A stretch of 64,000 nt of DNA from Fibrobacter sp. UWB4 (GCF_002210345.1 NZ_MWQI01000001.1:1054001-1118000); one strand, 5' to 3'. Positions 40,690 through 51,252 are shown, counted from the stretch's first letter. The notes: generated by a model not told the origin, from the letters alone. Numbers and translations: made by a program.

Positions 40690-43600
40690 TTACCCTACGA
40701 AGATACGGCCGTTGCGGAACAGCTGCATCCACGGACCATCTTCGCCCCATTCAGCCGGGTGCCAGGAGTACTGGCAGGTACGGAACACGCGTTCGGGGTG
40801 CGGCATCATCACGAGAGCGCGACCGTCTTCAGAGCAGAGGCCGTTGATGCCAAACGGAGAACCGTTCGGGTTGAGCGGATAGCGTTCGGTGTATTCGTGC
40901 TTGCCATCGACATAGCGGAGAGCCACGAGACCTGTCTTGAGGCAGGCTTCGGCAGCTTCGCGGCTTGCGAATTCGGCACGACCTTCGCCGTGAGCAACTG
41001 CAATCGGAAGCACAGAACCAGCCATGCCCTTGAGGAGCACAGCCGGCGTATCTTCAACCTTCAAAGAGCAGTAGCGAGCTTCGAAACGTTCGGAGATGTT
41101 CTGCACAAAGCGCGGCCAGTGCTTAGCGCCCGGAATCAAATCCTTGAGGTTCGAGACCATCTGGCAGCCGTTGCAAACGCCGAGCGTGAAGGTATCCTTG
41201 CGATTGAAGTAAGCTTCGAATTCGCTACGAGCCTTCGGGTTGAACAAGATGCTCTTGGCCCAGCCTTCGCCTGCACCGAGAACGTCACCGTAGCTAAAGC
41301 CACCGCAAGCGACGAGACCGTTGAAATCCTTGAGGCTTACGCGACCGGAGAGAATATCCGTCATGTGAACGTCGATAGATTCGAAGCCAGCCTTTGCAAA
41401 TGCAGCAGCCATTTCGAGTTCGCCGTTGACGCCCTGTTCACGGAGAATAGCCATCTTCGGGCGGCTTGCGTAATCCTTGATGACCTTGGCGCTAGCAGCG
41501 AGATCGAAGGTGACCTTCGGCGTGATACCCGGATCGTCCTGTTCGAGCTTGAGCTTGTATTCGCTTTCGGCACATTCCGGATTGTCACGGAGAGCGGCAA
41601 TGCGGCGAGTCGTATCACTCCAGATGGCGCGGAGGTCAGAGAGGCCTTCGGCGTAGTCGCCAATCACAATGTTGTACGTATCGTTGAGCTTACCGATTTC
41701 AGAAACGGTATCGCCGAGACCGACAGCTTCAAATGCGGCCTTCACAGCAGCGAGGTCTGCGTTTGCAACCTGGAGAACGGCACCGAGTTCTTCGTTGAAC
41801 AAAGCGTCAATCACATTGCCCTTGAGAGCAGTAGCGTCGAGCGTCACGCCCACGTGACCGGCAAATGCCATTTCGACAACCGTCGTGAAGAGGCCGCCAT
41901 CGCTCTTGTCGTGGTAAGCCATAATCTTGCCATCGGCGTTGAGCTTCTGGATGGTTTCGAAGAAGGCGCGGAGTTCCTTAGCGGAATCGACATCCGGAGC
42001 CTTGTCACCGAGGAGGTTGTAAACCTGAGCGGCAATGGATGCGCCCATGCGATTCTTGCCACGAGCGAGGTCCACGAGCACAAGCGTCGTATCCTTCTTC
42101 TGCAAAAGCTGCGGCGTGAGAGTCTTGCGAACGTCAGCGCACGGAGCAAAGGCACTAATCACAAGAGAAATCGGAGCGGTCACGCGGTGGCTACCCTTTT
42201 CGTCCTGCCACACGGTGCTCATGCTCATGGAGTCCTTACCGACCGGAATCGTAATGCCAAGTTCCGGGCAGAGTTCCATACCGATGGACTTCACAGCTTC
42301 GTAAAGGTCAGCGCCATCGCCTTCGTAATTCGGCGTAGCCATCCAGTTTGCGGACAAGTTTACGCGGCCCATATCCGGGACGCAAGCGGCAGCCATGTTC
42401 GTGAGGGATTCAGCAACCGTCATGCGGGCTGCAGCGGCCGGAGAAATGAGAGCGATCGGAGCGCGTTCGCCCATACTCATGACTTCGCCTTCGTAAGTGT
42501 CGAGCGTTGCACTCGTCACGGCGCAGTCAGCAACCGGCACCTGCCACGGACCAACCATCTGGTCACGGCAAATCATACCCGTCACGGAACGGTCACCGAT
42601 AGAAATCAAGAACGTCTTATCAGCAACGGTCGGGTTAGCAAGCACGCGATGTGCAAGGTCCTTCACCGTCACACCAGCCGGCACCACCTGAGAAGAGAGC
42701 GGGCGCTTCTGGGACTTTTCATTGCGGATCATGCGAGGCGGCTTACCGAGGAGCACGCCGAGCGGCATGTCAATCGGAGTCGTGCCGAAGTGCTTGTCAG
42801 TGAGCGTGAGGTGCTTTTCAGGGATGGCCTCGCCCACCACTGCGTACGGGCAGCGTTCACGCTTACAGATAGCGTCGAACACGTCGAGTTTGTCACCAGC
42901 AATAGCGATAACATAACGTTCCTGGGATTCGTTACTCCAGATTTCGAACGGGCTCATGCCCGGTTCGTCGTTCGGCACATTGCGGAGTTCAAACTTACCG
43001 CCGAGGCCGCCATCGTTCACGAGTTCCGGGAAGGCGTTCGAAAGTCCACCTGCACCCACGTCATGAATAAACGTAATCGGGTTTTCTTCGTTCATCGCCC
43101 AGCAGCGGTCGATGACTTCCTGGCAGCGGCGTTCCATTTCCGGGTTTTCACGCTGCACAGAAGCAAAGTCGAGAGATTCGTTACCGGCACCGTTAGCAAC
43201 AGAGCTAGCTGCACCGCCACCAAGACCAATGAGCATAGCCGGACCACCGAGAACGATCAAGTGGTCACCCGGGTCGATGTGACCCTTTTCGATGTGCTGG
43301 TGCTTGATGTTGCCAAGACCGCCAGCAAGCATAATCGGCTTGTGGTAACCGCGAACTTCGGTACCCTTTTCAGAAGAAACTTCCTGTTCGAACGTACGGA
43401 AGTAACCGAGGATGTTCGGACGGCCGTATTCGTTGTTAAATGCGGCACCACCGAGCGGGCCATCAATCATGATGTCGAGAGCGGAAGCAATGCGAGACGG
43501 GCTACCAAAGTCCTTTTCCCACGGCTGAACTGCACCCGGAAGCTTGAGGTTCGAAACGCTGAAGCCCGTAAGGCCAGCCTTCGGCTTGGAACCCTTACCC

Positions 43601-44565
43601 GTTGCACCTTCGTCACGGATTTCACCACCACTACCCGTAGCGGCACCCGGGAACGGAGAAATAGCCGTCGGATGGTTGTGGGTTTCGACCTTCATGAGGA
43701 TGTCGACTTCTTCGTTGTGGAAGTCATACTTGTTGTTGCGCGGGTCAGCGTAGAAGCGGCCAGCTGTTGCACCCTTCATCACAGCAGCGTTATCCTTGTA
43801 AGCGCTGAAGATGTTGGAATTGTGGAGCTGGTAAGTGTTCTTGATCATCTGGAACAAGGACTTGTCCTGCTTCACGCCGTCGATGGTCCATTCGGCACCG
43901 AACACCTTGTGGCGGCAGTGTTCCGAGTTGGCCTGAGCGAACATGTAAAGTTCAACATCGGTCGGGTTGCGCTTGAGTTCAGTGAAATTCTTGACGAGAT
44001 AATCGATTTCGTCGGCGGAAAGGGCAAGGCCCATTTCCTTGTCAGCCTTCACGAGAGCGTCGCGGCCTTCAGTGAGCACCGGAATCACATTGAGCGGACG
44101 CGGTTCTTCCTTGCTGAAGAGAACTTCGAGAGCGGCAGTATCAGCAAACACGGCCTGAGTCATGCGGTCGTGAATCTTGGCAGAAATCTTTTCACGTGCG
44201 CCAGCTGGAGCTGCACCTTCAAACTTCACGTAGTAAGCAATAGCGCGTTCGATGCGCTTGATCGCCGGGAGGCCGCAAATGTGAGCGATATCGGTAGCCT
44301 TCGAGCTCCACGGGCTGATCGTACCCGGACGCGGGCAGACCACAAAGAGTTCACCTTCGAGCGCCTTGACTTCGCGCATCGGGCCGTAATGAAGGACCTT
44401 TTCGAGCGTTTCCTTTTCGGAAGCGGTCAGGTCGGCGGACAAATCCACCACATGGAGGAATTCCGCATACACAGATGCAACCGGAATCCCAGCGGCCTTA
44501 AAATCAGATGAAAGCTTTTGCAGACGGAAATCCGACAGAGCCGGAGTACCACGAAGAATGAGCAT
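40690..44565 (-). CDS. purL: Phosphoribosylformylglycinamidine synthase, single-chain form
   Basis: A 1291-residue cytosolic enzyme that converts FGAR to FGAM with glutamine and ATP in purine synthesis. It is the large form: N-terminal PurS-like domain, linker, two PurM-like synthase halves, and a C-terminal glutaminase with nucleophile C1131 (LGVCNGCQM) and H1256 (MPHPERVF). Length and order match E. coli PurL. GAGG precedes the ATG. A promoter with both boxes lies upstream: TATATTTG at 44599-44606 and TTTG 18 bases further out. No other pur gene is adjacent. Confidence 0.97.
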   Translation of the reverse strand: MLILRGTPALSDFRLQKLSSDFKAAGIPVASVYAEFLHVVDLSADLTASEKETLEKVLHYGPMREVKALEGELFVVCPRPGTISPWSSKATDIAHICGLPAIKRIERAIAYYVKFEGAAPAGAREKISAKIHDRMTQAVFADTAALEVLFSKEEPRPLNVIPVLTEGRDALVKADKEMGLALSADEIDYLVKNFTELKRNPTDVELYMFAQANSEHCRHKVFGAEWTIDGVKQDKSLFQMIKNTYQLHNSNIFSAYKDNAAVMKGATAGRFYADPRNNKYDFHNEEVDILMKVETHNHPTAISPFPGAATGSGGEIRDEGATGKGSKPKAGLTGFSVSNLKLPGAVQPWEKDFGSPSRIASALDIMIDGPLGGAAFNNEYGRPNILGYFRTFEQEVSSEKGTEVRGYHKPIMLAGGLGNIKHQHIEKGHIDPGDHLIVLGGPAMLIGLGGGAASSVANGAGNESLDFASVQRENPEMERRCQEVIDRCWAMNEENPITFIHDVGAGGLSNAFPELVNDGGLGGKFELRNVPNDEPGMSPFEIWSNESQERYVIAIAGDKLDVFDAICKRERCPYAVVGEAIPEKHLTLTDKHFGTTPIDMPLGVLLGKPPRMIRNEKSQKRPLSSQVVPAGVTVKDLAHRVLANPTVADKTFLISIGDRSVTGMICRDQMVGPWQVPVADCAVTSATLDTYEGEVMSMGERAPIALISPAAAARMTVAESLTNMAAACVPDMGRVNLSANWMATPNYEGDGADLYEAVKSIGMELCPELGITIPVGKDSMSMSTVWQDEKGSHRVTAPISLVISAFAPCADVRKTLTPQLLQKKDTTLVLVDLARGKNRMGASIAAQVYNLLGDKAPDVDSAKELRAFFETIQKLNADGKIMAYHDKSDGGLFTTVVEMAFAGHVGVTLDATALKGNVIDALFNEELGAVLQVANADLAAVKAAFEAVGLGDTVSEIGKLNDTYNIVIGDYAEGLSDLRAIWSDTTRRIAALRDNPECAESEYKLKLEQDDPGITPKVTFDLAASAKVIKDYASRPKMAILREQGVNGELEMAAAFAKAGFESIDVHMTDILSGRVSLKDFNGLVACGGFSYGDVLGAGEGWAKSILFNPKARSEFEAYFNRKDTFTLGVCNGCQMVSNLKDLIPGAKHWPRFVQNISERFEARYCSLKVEDTPAVLLKGMAGSVLPIAVAHGEGRAEFASREAAEACLKTGLVALRYVDGKHEYTERYPLNPNGSPFGINGLCSEDGRALVMMPHPERVFRTCQYSWHPAEWGEDGPWMQLFRNGRIFVG

Positions 44566-44598
44566 TTTGACCTCTTTTAGCCTAAATATTTACCGCCC

Positions 44599-44628
44599 CA
44601 AATATAGCAATTTGAGGATATTTTCAAA
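44599..44628 (-). promoter_or_regulatory. Two-box promoter of purL (TTTG-N18-TATATTTG)
   Basis: On the minus strand TTTG (44625-44628) is followed after 18 bases by TATATTTG (44599-44606), 33 bases before the purL ATG. This is very near the Bacteroidetes pattern of TTTG at -33 and TAnnTTTG at -7, and is the best full match in the window. Confidence 0.6.
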
Positions 44629-44631
44629 CGG

Positions 44632-44658
44632 AAAAAGCTCCGCAAAATGCGGAGCCTT
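44632..44658 (-). terminator. hisD terminator
   Basis: GCTCCGC-AAAAT-GCGGAGC (44637-44655), with five T after it on the minus strand, about 20 bases past the hisD stop. It also lies just upstream of the purL promoter. Confidence 0.8.
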
Positions 44659-44677
44659 TCACAAATGCGTCTTTTAA

Positions 44678-45967
44678 TTACAGTCTCTTGAGAACTGCGG
44701 CGGCGTGGTGGATAAAGCCTTCTTCGTTCGCCACGACAGCGATGGCCTTCGCATTCTTCTTGATCGCCTTTTCGGAGTACTTGATGATGCTCATGCGCTT
44801 GAGGAAATCATAGACGCCAAGCGGGCTGAAGAAGCGCCCCGTGCCGTTCGTGGGGAGAACGTGGTTGGGGCCTGCAAAGTAGTCGCCCACCGGTTCAGAA
44901 GACCACGGGCCAATAAACACGGCACCCGCATTTTCAATCTGGGCTGCCATCGATTCGGCTTCGTCCGTCATGATTTCCATGTGTTCCGGAGCAATGGCAT
45001 TAGCAATGGCCACACCGTCGAACCAATCCTTCACCACGAGGATGCGACCGAAGTTGTCGAGCACCTTTTGGAGCAATTCGCGTTTCGGGGAATTTTCCAC
45101 CTGGATATCGACGCATTCGCTAATCATCTGTGCGGTTTCCATGTTGTCCGTAATGCAAATAGCGGCTTCAAAGCCAGAACCGTGTTCTGCCTGGCTCAAG
45201 AGGTCAGCAGCGACAAAGTCCGGATCGCAGGTGTTGTCTGCAAGCACGAGCACTTCGGACGGGCCTGCCACCATGTCGATATCGACAATGCCAAAAACTT
45301 CCTTCTTGGCGACAGCGGCAAAGACGTTACCCGGCCCCACAATCTTGTCGACGCGTTCCACGACAACCTTGCCCTTGCCATCCTTGGCACCGTAAGCAAG
45401 GAGGCCGATAGCCTGAGCGCCACCGATGTGGTAAACTTCGGTAATGCCGAGTTCGCAAAGCACAAAAGCTACAGCGCGATTGATTTCGCCCTTGATCGGA
45501 GTCACGACAACGATGTCCTTGACACCAGCGACAATAGCCGGAACCGCATTCATAATGACGGTACTCGGATAAATGCCAGCACCACCCGGAACATAGAGAC
45601 CCACGCGCTTCATCGGGCGGATACGCTGGCCGAGAACCACGCCGTCCTTCCCTTCCATGAGCCAAGAATCTTCCATCTGGTTCACGTGGAAATCGCGAAC
45701 ATTCTTGATAGCCTGCTTGAGCGCACGCTGCATTTCGGGCGGGCACTTGGCGGCAGACTTCTTGATTTCGGCTTCGGACACGCGGAGGTTCTTGCCTTTG
45801 AGACCATCGAACTTCTGGGCGTATTCAACAGCCTTGGCATAACCGCCGTTCTTGATGTCGGCGAGAATGTCCATGACCTTGTCGTGAATTTCCTTGCTCG
45901 GAGCTACTTCACGACCACAAATTCTTTCGATTTCTTGAGACTTCGGAGTGACTTTTACGATTTTCAT
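44678..45967 (-). CDS. hisD: Histidinol dehydrogenase
   Basis: A 429-residue zinc enzyme that oxidises histidinol to histidine in two NAD+-dependent steps. Conserved blocks: YVPGGAGIYPSTVIMNAVPA, IGGAQAIGLLAYGA, DMVAGPSEVLVLADNTCDPDFVAADLLSQAEHGSG with the zinc-site Gln/His, and IAPEHMEIMTDE. AGAAGG precedes the ATG. The gene starts 53 bases after cimA and is probably cotranscribed with it. No other his gene is in the window, so the histidine genes are scattered in this genome. Confidence 0.96.
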   Translation of the reverse strand: MKIVKVTPKSQEIERICGREVAPSKEIHDKVMDILADIKNGGYAKAVEYAQKFDGLKGKNLRVSEAEIKKSAAKCPPEMQRALKQAIKNVRDFHVNQMEDSWLMEGKDGVVLGQRIRPMKRVGLYVPGGAGIYPSTVIMNAVPAIVAGVKDIVVVTPIKGEINRAVAFVLCELGITEVYHIGGAQAIGLLAYGAKDGKGKVVVERVDKIVGPGNVFAAVAKKEVFGIVDIDMVAGPSEVLVLADNTCDPDFVAADLLSQAEHGSGFEAAICITDNMETAQMISECVDIQVENSPKRELLQKVLDNFGRILVVKDWFDGVAIANAIAPEHMEIMTDEAESMAAQIENAGAVFIGPWSSEPVGDYFAGPNHVLPTNGTGRFFSPLGVYDFLKRMSIIKYSEKAIKKNAKAIAVVANEEGFIHHAAAVLKRL

Positions 45968-46020
45968 TTTAACAGACCTTCTATTTTTAAAACTCTTAAA
46001 CCCGGCGCAGTTCAGCGAAT

Positions 46021-47640
46021 TTAGACGGACGCCACATCCAAATGCTTGTATGCATTCGGGATAACGTTGTCTTCAAGTAAAATCTTGTACGTAAGGCCAT
46101 CGACAAAAGCAGTCCAGCAGGCCTCAATGATGTTACTCGAAACGCCGACCATGTTCCAGTAGCCGTGTTCATCGCCAAACGTCGTCCACACACGAACCGT
46201 AGCATCGGATGCCACATTGGAACCGAGCACGCGAACCTTGAAGTCGTCCAGACGCACACTTCCCATGCACGGGAAGAACGGCAAAAGCGCCTTGCGGAGT
46301 GCGGCATCGAGTGCGTTCACCGGGCCATCGCCTTCGCTCACCTGATGGCTAATCTGGTCGCCCACCTGGAGCTTGACCGTAGCCTGCGACACAGAAACGC
46401 CCTGCGGAGTCTTATCTTCGATCACGCGGTAGTTGAGCACCTTGAACGGTTCCTTGACCATTCCCAAATGGCGATACACGAGCAACTTGAAGCTTGCTTC
46501 GGCACTGTCAAAATGCCAGCCAGCGTTTTCGCGTTCCTTGATTTCTTTGAGGAGGCTTGCAACCAACGGATCCTTCTTGTCGATACCCGGTTTGATGGCC
46601 TTGAGCTTTTCGACAACGAGAGATCCACCCGCCTGGTCGCTCGTCACGAACACGCGGTCGTTGCCCACGGTATGCGGGTCGATATGTTCAAAGCTGCGGC
46701 TAACCTTCATGACGCCATCGATGTGGGCACCACCCTTATGGGCAAAGGCAGCATCACCCACATACGGAGCATGCACGTCACTCGGCAAGTTCACAATCTG
46801 GTCGATATTGCTGCTCAGCTGGCGCAAGTGCGAGAGCTTCTTTGCGGCAGTAAAATCGCAGTCCATCTTGAACTTCAAATCGGCGGCAATCGTCGTGAGG
46901 TTTGCGTTACCGCAGCGTTCGCCGTAGCCATTCACCACGCCCTGCACCATCACGCAGCCCGCCTTCACAGCGTAAATCGAGTTTGCCACGGCAAGGCCAC
47001 TGTCGTTATGCACATGGATGCCAAGCGGCGTCGAAATACGCTTTTGCACTTCCGCAATAATCTGTTCAATCTCCCAGGGCATCGTTCCGCCGTTCGTATC
47101 GCAAAGCACGATGCAATCGGCATGGCCAAGTTCGGCCGCCTTGAGCGTTTCGAGCGCATATTCCGGATTCGCCTTGTAGCCATCGAAAAAATGTTCCGCA
47201 TCGTAAATCACCTCTTCGGAATGTTCCTTGAGGTATGCGACAGAAGACTCGATCATGTCGAGGTTTTCTTCGAGAGTCGTGCGGATAACGTCCGTCACAT
47301 GCAAATCCCAGCTCTTACCAAAAATCGTCTTGACCGGAGCTTCGGACTTGATGAGCGCCTGCAAAAGCGGGTCGTTCTCGGGCAAAATTCCCGGACGACG
47401 CGTAGAACCAAATGCGGCAATCTTCGCGTGCTTGAGCTTTACATCTTTAATAAGCTTAAAAAATTCTTCGTCAGTCGGATTACTCGGGTTCGGCCAACCG
47501 CCCTCGATATAATCAAATCCAAAATGGTCCAAAATTCGTGCAATCTGCACCTTGTCGGCTAGAGAGAGACTTATTTTACGGTCTTGGTTACCGTCACGGA
47601 GAGTTGTATCGTATAAAAGGACTTTTTTAGAAGAATTCAT
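46021..47640 (-). CDS. cimA: Citramalate synthase
   Basis: A 539-residue enzyme that condenses pyruvate and acetyl-CoA to citramalate, the entry into threonine-independent isoleucine synthesis. It has the HMGL-like TIM barrel: LLYDTTLRDGNQDRKISLSLADK, YIEGGWPNPSNPTD, the HxH-type metal site in LGIHVHNDSGLAVANS, and the GE-CGNANL motif (NGYGERCGNANL). The C-terminal LeuA-like regulatory domain (from about 405) implies feedback inhibition. It is of the longer TIGR00977 type, distinct from LeuA. TATCTTTA lies five bases before the ATG with no Shine-Dalgarno sequence. Confidence 0.92.
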   Translation of the reverse strand: MNSSKKVLLYDTTLRDGNQDRKISLSLADKVQIARILDHFGFDYIEGGWPNPSNPTDEEFFKLIKDVKLKHAKIAAFGSTRRPGILPENDPLLQALIKSEAPVKTIFGKSWDLHVTDVIRTTLEENLDMIESSVAYLKEHSEEVIYDAEHFFDGYKANPEYALETLKAAELGHADCIVLCDTNGGTMPWEIEQIIAEVQKRISTPLGIHVHNDSGLAVANSIYAVKAGCVMVQGVVNGYGERCGNANLTTIAADLKFKMDCDFTAAKKLSHLRQLSSNIDQIVNLPSDVHAPYVGDAAFAHKGGAHIDGVMKVSRSFEHIDPHTVGNDRVFVTSDQAGGSLVVEKLKAIKPGIDKKDPLVASLLKEIKERENAGWHFDSAEASFKLLVYRHLGMVKEPFKVLNYRVIEDKTPQGVSVSQATVKLQVGDQISHQVSEGDGPVNALDAALRKALLPFFPCMGSVRLDDFKVRVLGSNVASDATVRVWTTFGDEHGYWNMVGVSSNIIEACWTAFVDGLTYKILLEDNVIPNAYKHLDVASV

Positions 47641-47645
47641 GATTG

Positions 47646-47653
47646 TAAAGATA
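47646..47653 (-). promoter_or_regulatory. TAnnTTTA element, leaderless cimA
   Basis: TATCTTTA on the minus strand, then CAATC and the ATG at 47640. The same TATCTTT core lies before guaA. Confidence 0.4.
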
Positions 47654-47662
47654 GAAAAAAAG

Positions 47663-47690
47663 AGTAGACAGTAGGAAGTAGACGGTAGGA
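47663..47690. repeat. Heptamer tandem repeat
   Basis: AGTAGAC-AGTAGGA-AGTAGAC-GGTAGGA in strict phase, directly upstream of the cimA promoter element. A GGGGGA-AGTC-TCCCCC hairpin (47702-47717) follows it. The rest of 47641-47838 holds no gene. Confidence 0.8.
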
Positions 47691-47838
47691 AGTTGTTAGG
47701 TGGGGGAAGTCTCCCCCTGATTTCTGTTTCGTCAGGCTAATGACATAGAAAAGGTTGGTGAGCCTGCCGAACCATCCATCACCCTCTCTAGCGGGCTTCA
47801 GACGCCAGCCCGCAACGCCCGGCTTATCGCAGTAATCG

Positions 47839-48954
47839 CTATTCCTTGTCGTCAAAGGCTTCGGCGTCTTCGGGTTCTTCGACGGTCCATTCGCGGATGT
47901 GCTTAGCAAGTTCAGTTGCTCCAGCGCGTTCCACCTCATCCGAAATCGCATTCAGCTCAGACGCTTCAAGGCCCGGCAAATCGCGTTCGTAATGATTCAC
48001 GTAGCTTTCGAGCAATTCGAACTTCTTGAGATTTGCAAGGAGCATCATCAAGCTCGTGTCGCACTTGCCGCTATCGCGGTACTTGATGTGATCGAATAAA
48101 AGCTTATCGACGCCAGCATCGTCCTTGAGCATGCAGAGTCTCGAAAGGTTCATGACCTTCGGATAGCATTCGTACAAACGCGTGGCGTACTTGAGGCAAT
48201 CCGTCTTGCGGCCTTCGCGGTCAGCAATGGCTGCCTGCAAATCGAGGAACGCCTCTTCGTCTTCGGCACCCGGATCTTTCACGTCACCGAGCCACTGCTT
48301 TGCCATAGAAATGTTGCCTGCGACAAAGTAAGAGTTTGCAATGTCGATGAGCGTTGCATTGCTCTTGTCCGGATCCTTGTAAAGCGAAGCCTTCGCAAAG
48401 TTTTCAGTATCCTTGATGGCATCGGCCATATCGCAAATGGCATCGAGAACGTCTTCACGATTTTCAAGTTCCGTCGCATCAATCACGCCCAGGAGTTCTT
48501 CAATCAAAGCCTTTGCGCGTTCAACCGGCATCACATCTTCAATCGAGAGGAACACGACTTCGCGACCTTCCCCGCCCACGTGGCGCACCGCCAAATCGTG
48601 AATCAAGTCCGCAATGTAATCCTTGTCGTCATAAGTCTTCGCGACTTCGATAAAGAACGTTCCGGCATCGTAGAACAAGTCGTTCCACGTATCCATTTCT
48701 TCGTCGTCAGCCTTGAACGCCAAGAAGTCGCAGCGAAGCGTCCAAGCCAAAAGTTCAAGCTGGAGCTTCGCATCCTTGATTTTTTCAATATCGTCAAGAC
48801 CGTTCGCAATCGCCTCGTACAGTTCGTCCGGGCGGTGCAACAAACGGCTTTGTCCGTTCACAATTTCGCAAAGAGTCTTGCGAAGACGGTCTTCTTTACC
48901 ACGAAAAGCCGCCTCGGCAGAAGGCGACTTCCAAAATTTTTTCTTTTTAGCCAT
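47839..48954 (-). CDS. Helical-repeat protein, function unknown
   Basis: A 371-residue soluble protein that looks wholly alpha-helical with TPR-like spacing (IDIANSYFVAGNISMAKQWL; EEAFLDLQAAIADREGRKTDCLKYATRLYECYP). The N-terminus is basic (MAKKKKFWKSPSAEAAF) and the C-terminus acidic (EEPEDAEAFDDKE). It may belong to the DUF6880-like helical group, but this is weak. TACATTTA lies four bases before the ATG. It starts 16 bases after the GLUG lipoprotein gene. No catalytic motif is visible. Confidence 0.65.
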   Translation of the reverse strand: MAKKKKFWKSPSAEAAFRGKEDRLRKTLCEIVNGQSRLLHRPDELYEAIANGLDDIEKIKDAKLQLELLAWTLRCDFLAFKADDEEMDTWNDLFYDAGTFFIEVAKTYDDKDYIADLIHDLAVRHVGGEGREVVFLSIEDVMPVERAKALIEELLGVIDATELENREDVLDAICDMADAIKDTENFAKASLYKDPDKSNATLIDIANSYFVAGNISMAKQWLGDVKDPGAEDEEAFLDLQAAIADREGRKTDCLKYATRLYECYPKVMNLSRLCMLKDDAGVDKLLFDHIKYRDSGKCDTSLMMLLANLKKFELLESYVNHYERDLPGLEASELNAISDEVERAGATELAKHIREWTVEEPEDAEAFDDKE

Positions 48955-48958
48955 GTTC

Positions 48959-48966
48959 TAAATGTA
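48959..48966 (-). promoter_or_regulatory. TAnnTTTA element, leaderless helical-repeat gene
   Basis: TACATTTA on the minus strand, then GAAC and the ATG at 48954. The same GAAC spacer is used before the gene at 57145-57624. Confidence 0.45.
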
Positions 48967-48970
48967 GAAA

Positions 48971-50449
48971 TTACTCAAGCCAAGCAAAGACAGGATAGCC
49001 GCCAAACGCAGCCGAACCCGCTTTCCAGACATTTCCAGAACCATTCAGTGTCGCAATAAACGTAGCTGCCTTCATATCTTCGGTAGAAAGGCCACTCGGA
49101 ACATTTACCAGCATGTGATCGGCAATTTCAAGGCAACCTGCACCAACCGTTTTGTCAAAATAAGCATCTTTGATGTCTTCCGTTGCAGAAACTCTACCAA
49201 TAACAGCTCCAGAATAATTTTCATTAGGAATTTTACCCGCGTTATAACTAGAACTCAACTTGGAATCACTACCGTCAACAATCCCAACAATGCCACCCAT
49301 TGTTTTTCCATAGACGCTACCCGCAACCTCGCCAATATTGAACATATTTGTAGCGGTCGAATATTTCAAGCTGCCAACAACGCCACCAGCGGCCATAGCC
49401 TTCTTTGCAGTAACCGTAGCAACATTGAAGATTTCATTCAAGACGGACTTGTTAGAAGCGACAGCAACAACACCGCCGACATTGCTCATCTTATTATCAT
49501 CTGCGGTTACAGTGCCGTAGTTTCCAGATTTTTCCAATTTGCTGCCAGAAAGCGAGGCGATAACACCGCCAACATCTTTCGATCCAACGACAGCGCCATG
49601 GTTGAATGCAGAACTAATCACGCCTTCGCTGCTCACACTTGCAAAAGAACCAACAACACCGCCAACGGTAGATGTTCCCGTTACGCTAGAATTATTCGAA
49701 GCATCCGTAATCGAGCCATCCTGAGCAAAGCCCACAAGACCACCAACAATACTTGAGCCTTGAACGGTTCCTGCGCCAGAAACGCCAACAATCTTAGTAT
49801 GGGCTGCAGCACCGACAAGCCCTCCGACGCGGTCAGCTCCAGAAATTTCAACATTTTCAAACGTACAATTTTCAATCGTTGTCGAATCTACTTTACCAGC
49901 AACGGAACCCGCATAGGCTCCCACGCTCATATAGACATTCTTTAAAACAACATTGCTGATATGCGCACCAAGAGTATAGCCGAACAAGCCACTATAGCTT
50001 GCCGTATCAGAGATGCTCAAGCCTGTAATTGTCTTGGAACCACCATCAAAGGAGCCGCTAAAGGGACGTTTAGAAAGACCTTCAAGATTCTTGCCCCAAA
50101 GGCCAATCGGTTTCCAGGCTTTTTTAAGAACGATATCCGCCGTCTGCTTAAAGAACTTGTCCCTAAAGCTCATCGAAGAATCATCCACATAGAATGAAAG
50201 ATTCGAAAGGTCTTCTTCGCTTGCAATCTGGTAAGGATTTTCAGCCGTGCCTTCGCCATTCCAAACTTTAGAAAAGTCTCTCGTGATGGGACTCAGCAAG
50301 CTATCGGGAATATTTGGAGGAATAGAATCTTTGGGCTGATCCTGTGGATTATCGTCACCAGGAGGTGGTGTAATGTGCATACAGTCACCGCCACAGGCAT
50401 AGAAAAACATTGGCAAAGTAGCCACTGATAAAATTTTTGCAAAGCGCAT
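48971..50449 (-). CDS. GLUG-repeat lipoprotein
   Basis: A 492-residue lipoprotein (lipobox YAC near Cys19) with a Pro/Asp-rich spacer. From about residue 70 on, WNGEGTAENPYQIASEEDLSNLS opens a right-handed beta-helix-like region made of GLUG-type repeats: SGLFGYTLG, VGGLVGAAA, VGGLVGFAQ, VGGVVGSFA, VGGVIASLS, VGGVVAVAS, AGGVVGSLK and MGGIVGIVD, each 30-40 residues apart. Such repeats occur in adhesins and surface proteins. The ATG at 50447-50449, with GAGG six bases upstream, is preferred over a TTG two codons earlier. Role unknown; surface binding is plausible. Confidence 0.82.
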   Translation of the reverse strand: MRFAKILSVATLPMFFYACGGDCMHITPPPGDDNPQDQPKDSIPPNIPDSLLSPITRDFSKVWNGEGTAENPYQIASEEDLSNLSFYVDDSSMSFRDKFFKQTADIVLKKAWKPIGLWGKNLEGLSKRPFSGSFDGGSKTITGLSISDTASYSGLFGYTLGAHISNVVLKNVYMSVGAYAGSVAGKVDSTTIENCTFENVEISGADRVGGLVGAAAHTKIVGVSGAGTVQGSSIVGGLVGFAQDGSITDASNNSSVTGTSTVGGVVGSFASVSSEGVISSAFNHGAVVGSKDVGGVIASLSGSKLEKSGNYGTVTADDNKMSNVGGVVAVASNKSVLNEIFNVATVTAKKAMAAGGVVGSLKYSTATNMFNIGEVAGSVYGKTMGGIVGIVDGSDSKLSSSYNAGKIPNENYSGAVIGRVSATEDIKDAYFDKTVGAGCLEIADHMLVNVPSGLSTEDMKAATFIATLNGSGNVWKAGSAAFGGYPVFAWLE

Positions 50450-50496
50450 ATCCAACCTCTAGTGAAAATTCCACAACTCCTTACTTTAAATTAAAT

Positions 50497-50538
50497 AAAA
50501 AAAGACCGGAACGTACGTCCGGTTCCAGTCTTTTTTTT
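50497..50538. terminator. Bidirectional terminator after slyD
   Basis: AAAAAAAGAC and GTCTTTTTTTT flank an inner CCGGAAC/GTCCGG hairpin. It lies 40 bases after the slyD stop and upstream of the GLUG gene. Confidence 0.85.
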
Positions 50539-50578
50539 CAATTTTTTTGAAGGAGGGCTGTAGACCCAAAGCAAGGCG

Positions 50579-51157
50579 TTACTTGCCGTGGTGTTCGGCA
50601 TGGTGTTCGCAGCCGCAACCGCCATTGCCATCGCAGTTTTCCTTGTGACCGCCGCATTCGCATTCATGGTCTTCGCCATCGTGACCACCACAGCAGCAGT
50701 GGTGTTCGAACGGCTTGAGGTCTTCTTCGGAAGCTTCACGGACAGAGACAACTTCAATCGCAAAGTTGAGGTTCTTGCCTGCAAGTTCGTGGTTGGCATC
50801 GATGACAGCAGTCTTTTCGCCAACAGACTTGATGCGAATCGGCATCGGGCCATTCGGAGTCTGGGCATAGAACATCATGCCAGCTTCAACATGATCGACA
50901 CCCTGGAAAACGTTCAGCGGAACTTCCTGAGTCATGCGTTCATCGTATTCGCCGTAACCTTCGGCCGGGATGACGACAACGTCAAACTTGTCGCCCACGT
51001 CGTGACCGACCATGGCCTTTTCGAGGCCCGGAACGATCATGTGCATGCCCTGGATGTACTGAAGCGGTTCGCGACCTGCGGAGGAATCGACGACAGCACC
51101 TTCGTCAGACTTGAGGGTGTAATGCATCTGGACGACTGTTTTTTCTGCAATTTTCAT
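50579..51157 (-). CDS. slyD: FKBP-type peptidyl-prolyl isomerase, SlyD type
   Basis: A 192-residue cytosolic isomerase and chaperone that also binds nickel. The FKBP half is split by the insert-in-flap domain as in SlyD: YTLKSDEGAVVDSSAGREPLQYIQG..., VPGLEKAMVGHDVGDKFDVVV, EGYGEYDERMTQEVP, then the chaperone insert. The C-terminal tail (about 150-192) is rich in His and Cys (HHCCCGGHDG, CECGGH, CGCEHHAEHHG), fitting metal binding. TACATTTG at 51206-51213 and AAAGGA before the ATG support the start. No hydrogenase gene lies nearby. Confidence 0.95.
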   Translation of the reverse strand: MKIAEKTVVQMHYTLKSDEGAVVDSSAGREPLQYIQGMHMIVPGLEKAMVGHDVGDKFDVVVIPAEGYGEYDERMTQEVPLNVFQGVDHVEAGMMFYAQTPNGPMPIRIKSVGEKTAVIDANHELAGKNLNFAIEVVSVREASEEDLKPFEHHCCCGGHDGEDHECECGGHKENCDGNGGCGCEHHAEHHGK

Positions 51158-51205
51158 AAATATCCTTTAGAATCGCGAGCGCACCCGCGGTTGAATCTTG
51201 AAGCC

Positions 51206-51213
51206 CAAATGTA
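51206..51213 (-). promoter_or_regulatory. TAnnTTTG promoter element of slyD
   Basis: TACATTTG on the minus strand, 48 bases before the slyD ATG; a normal leader with AAAGGA. Confidence 0.45.
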
Positions 51214-51221
51214 GAAAAATT

Positions 51222-51249
51222 AGTAGGCAGTAGGAAGTAGGCAGTAGAC
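51222..51249. repeat. Heptamer tandem repeat
   Basis: AGTAGGC-AGTAGGA-AGTAGGC-AGTAGAC, four units in strict phase, then AGACTAA-CCACTCA running into the nadE stop codon at 51253. It lies between nadE and the slyD promoter. Confidence 0.85.
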
Positions 51250-51252
51250 AGA

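Noticed and set aside
40627-44511. A 1294-codon open frame on the plus strand opposite purL
   Set aside because: It is the exact mirror of purL, has no family signature, and arises from the codon bias of the real gene; purL on the other strand is complete with all active-site motifs.
44566-44677. A purine riboswitch before purL
   Set aside because: The leader is only 33 bases from the promoter element to the ATG, too short for a purine aptamer, and the only hairpin is the hisD terminator.
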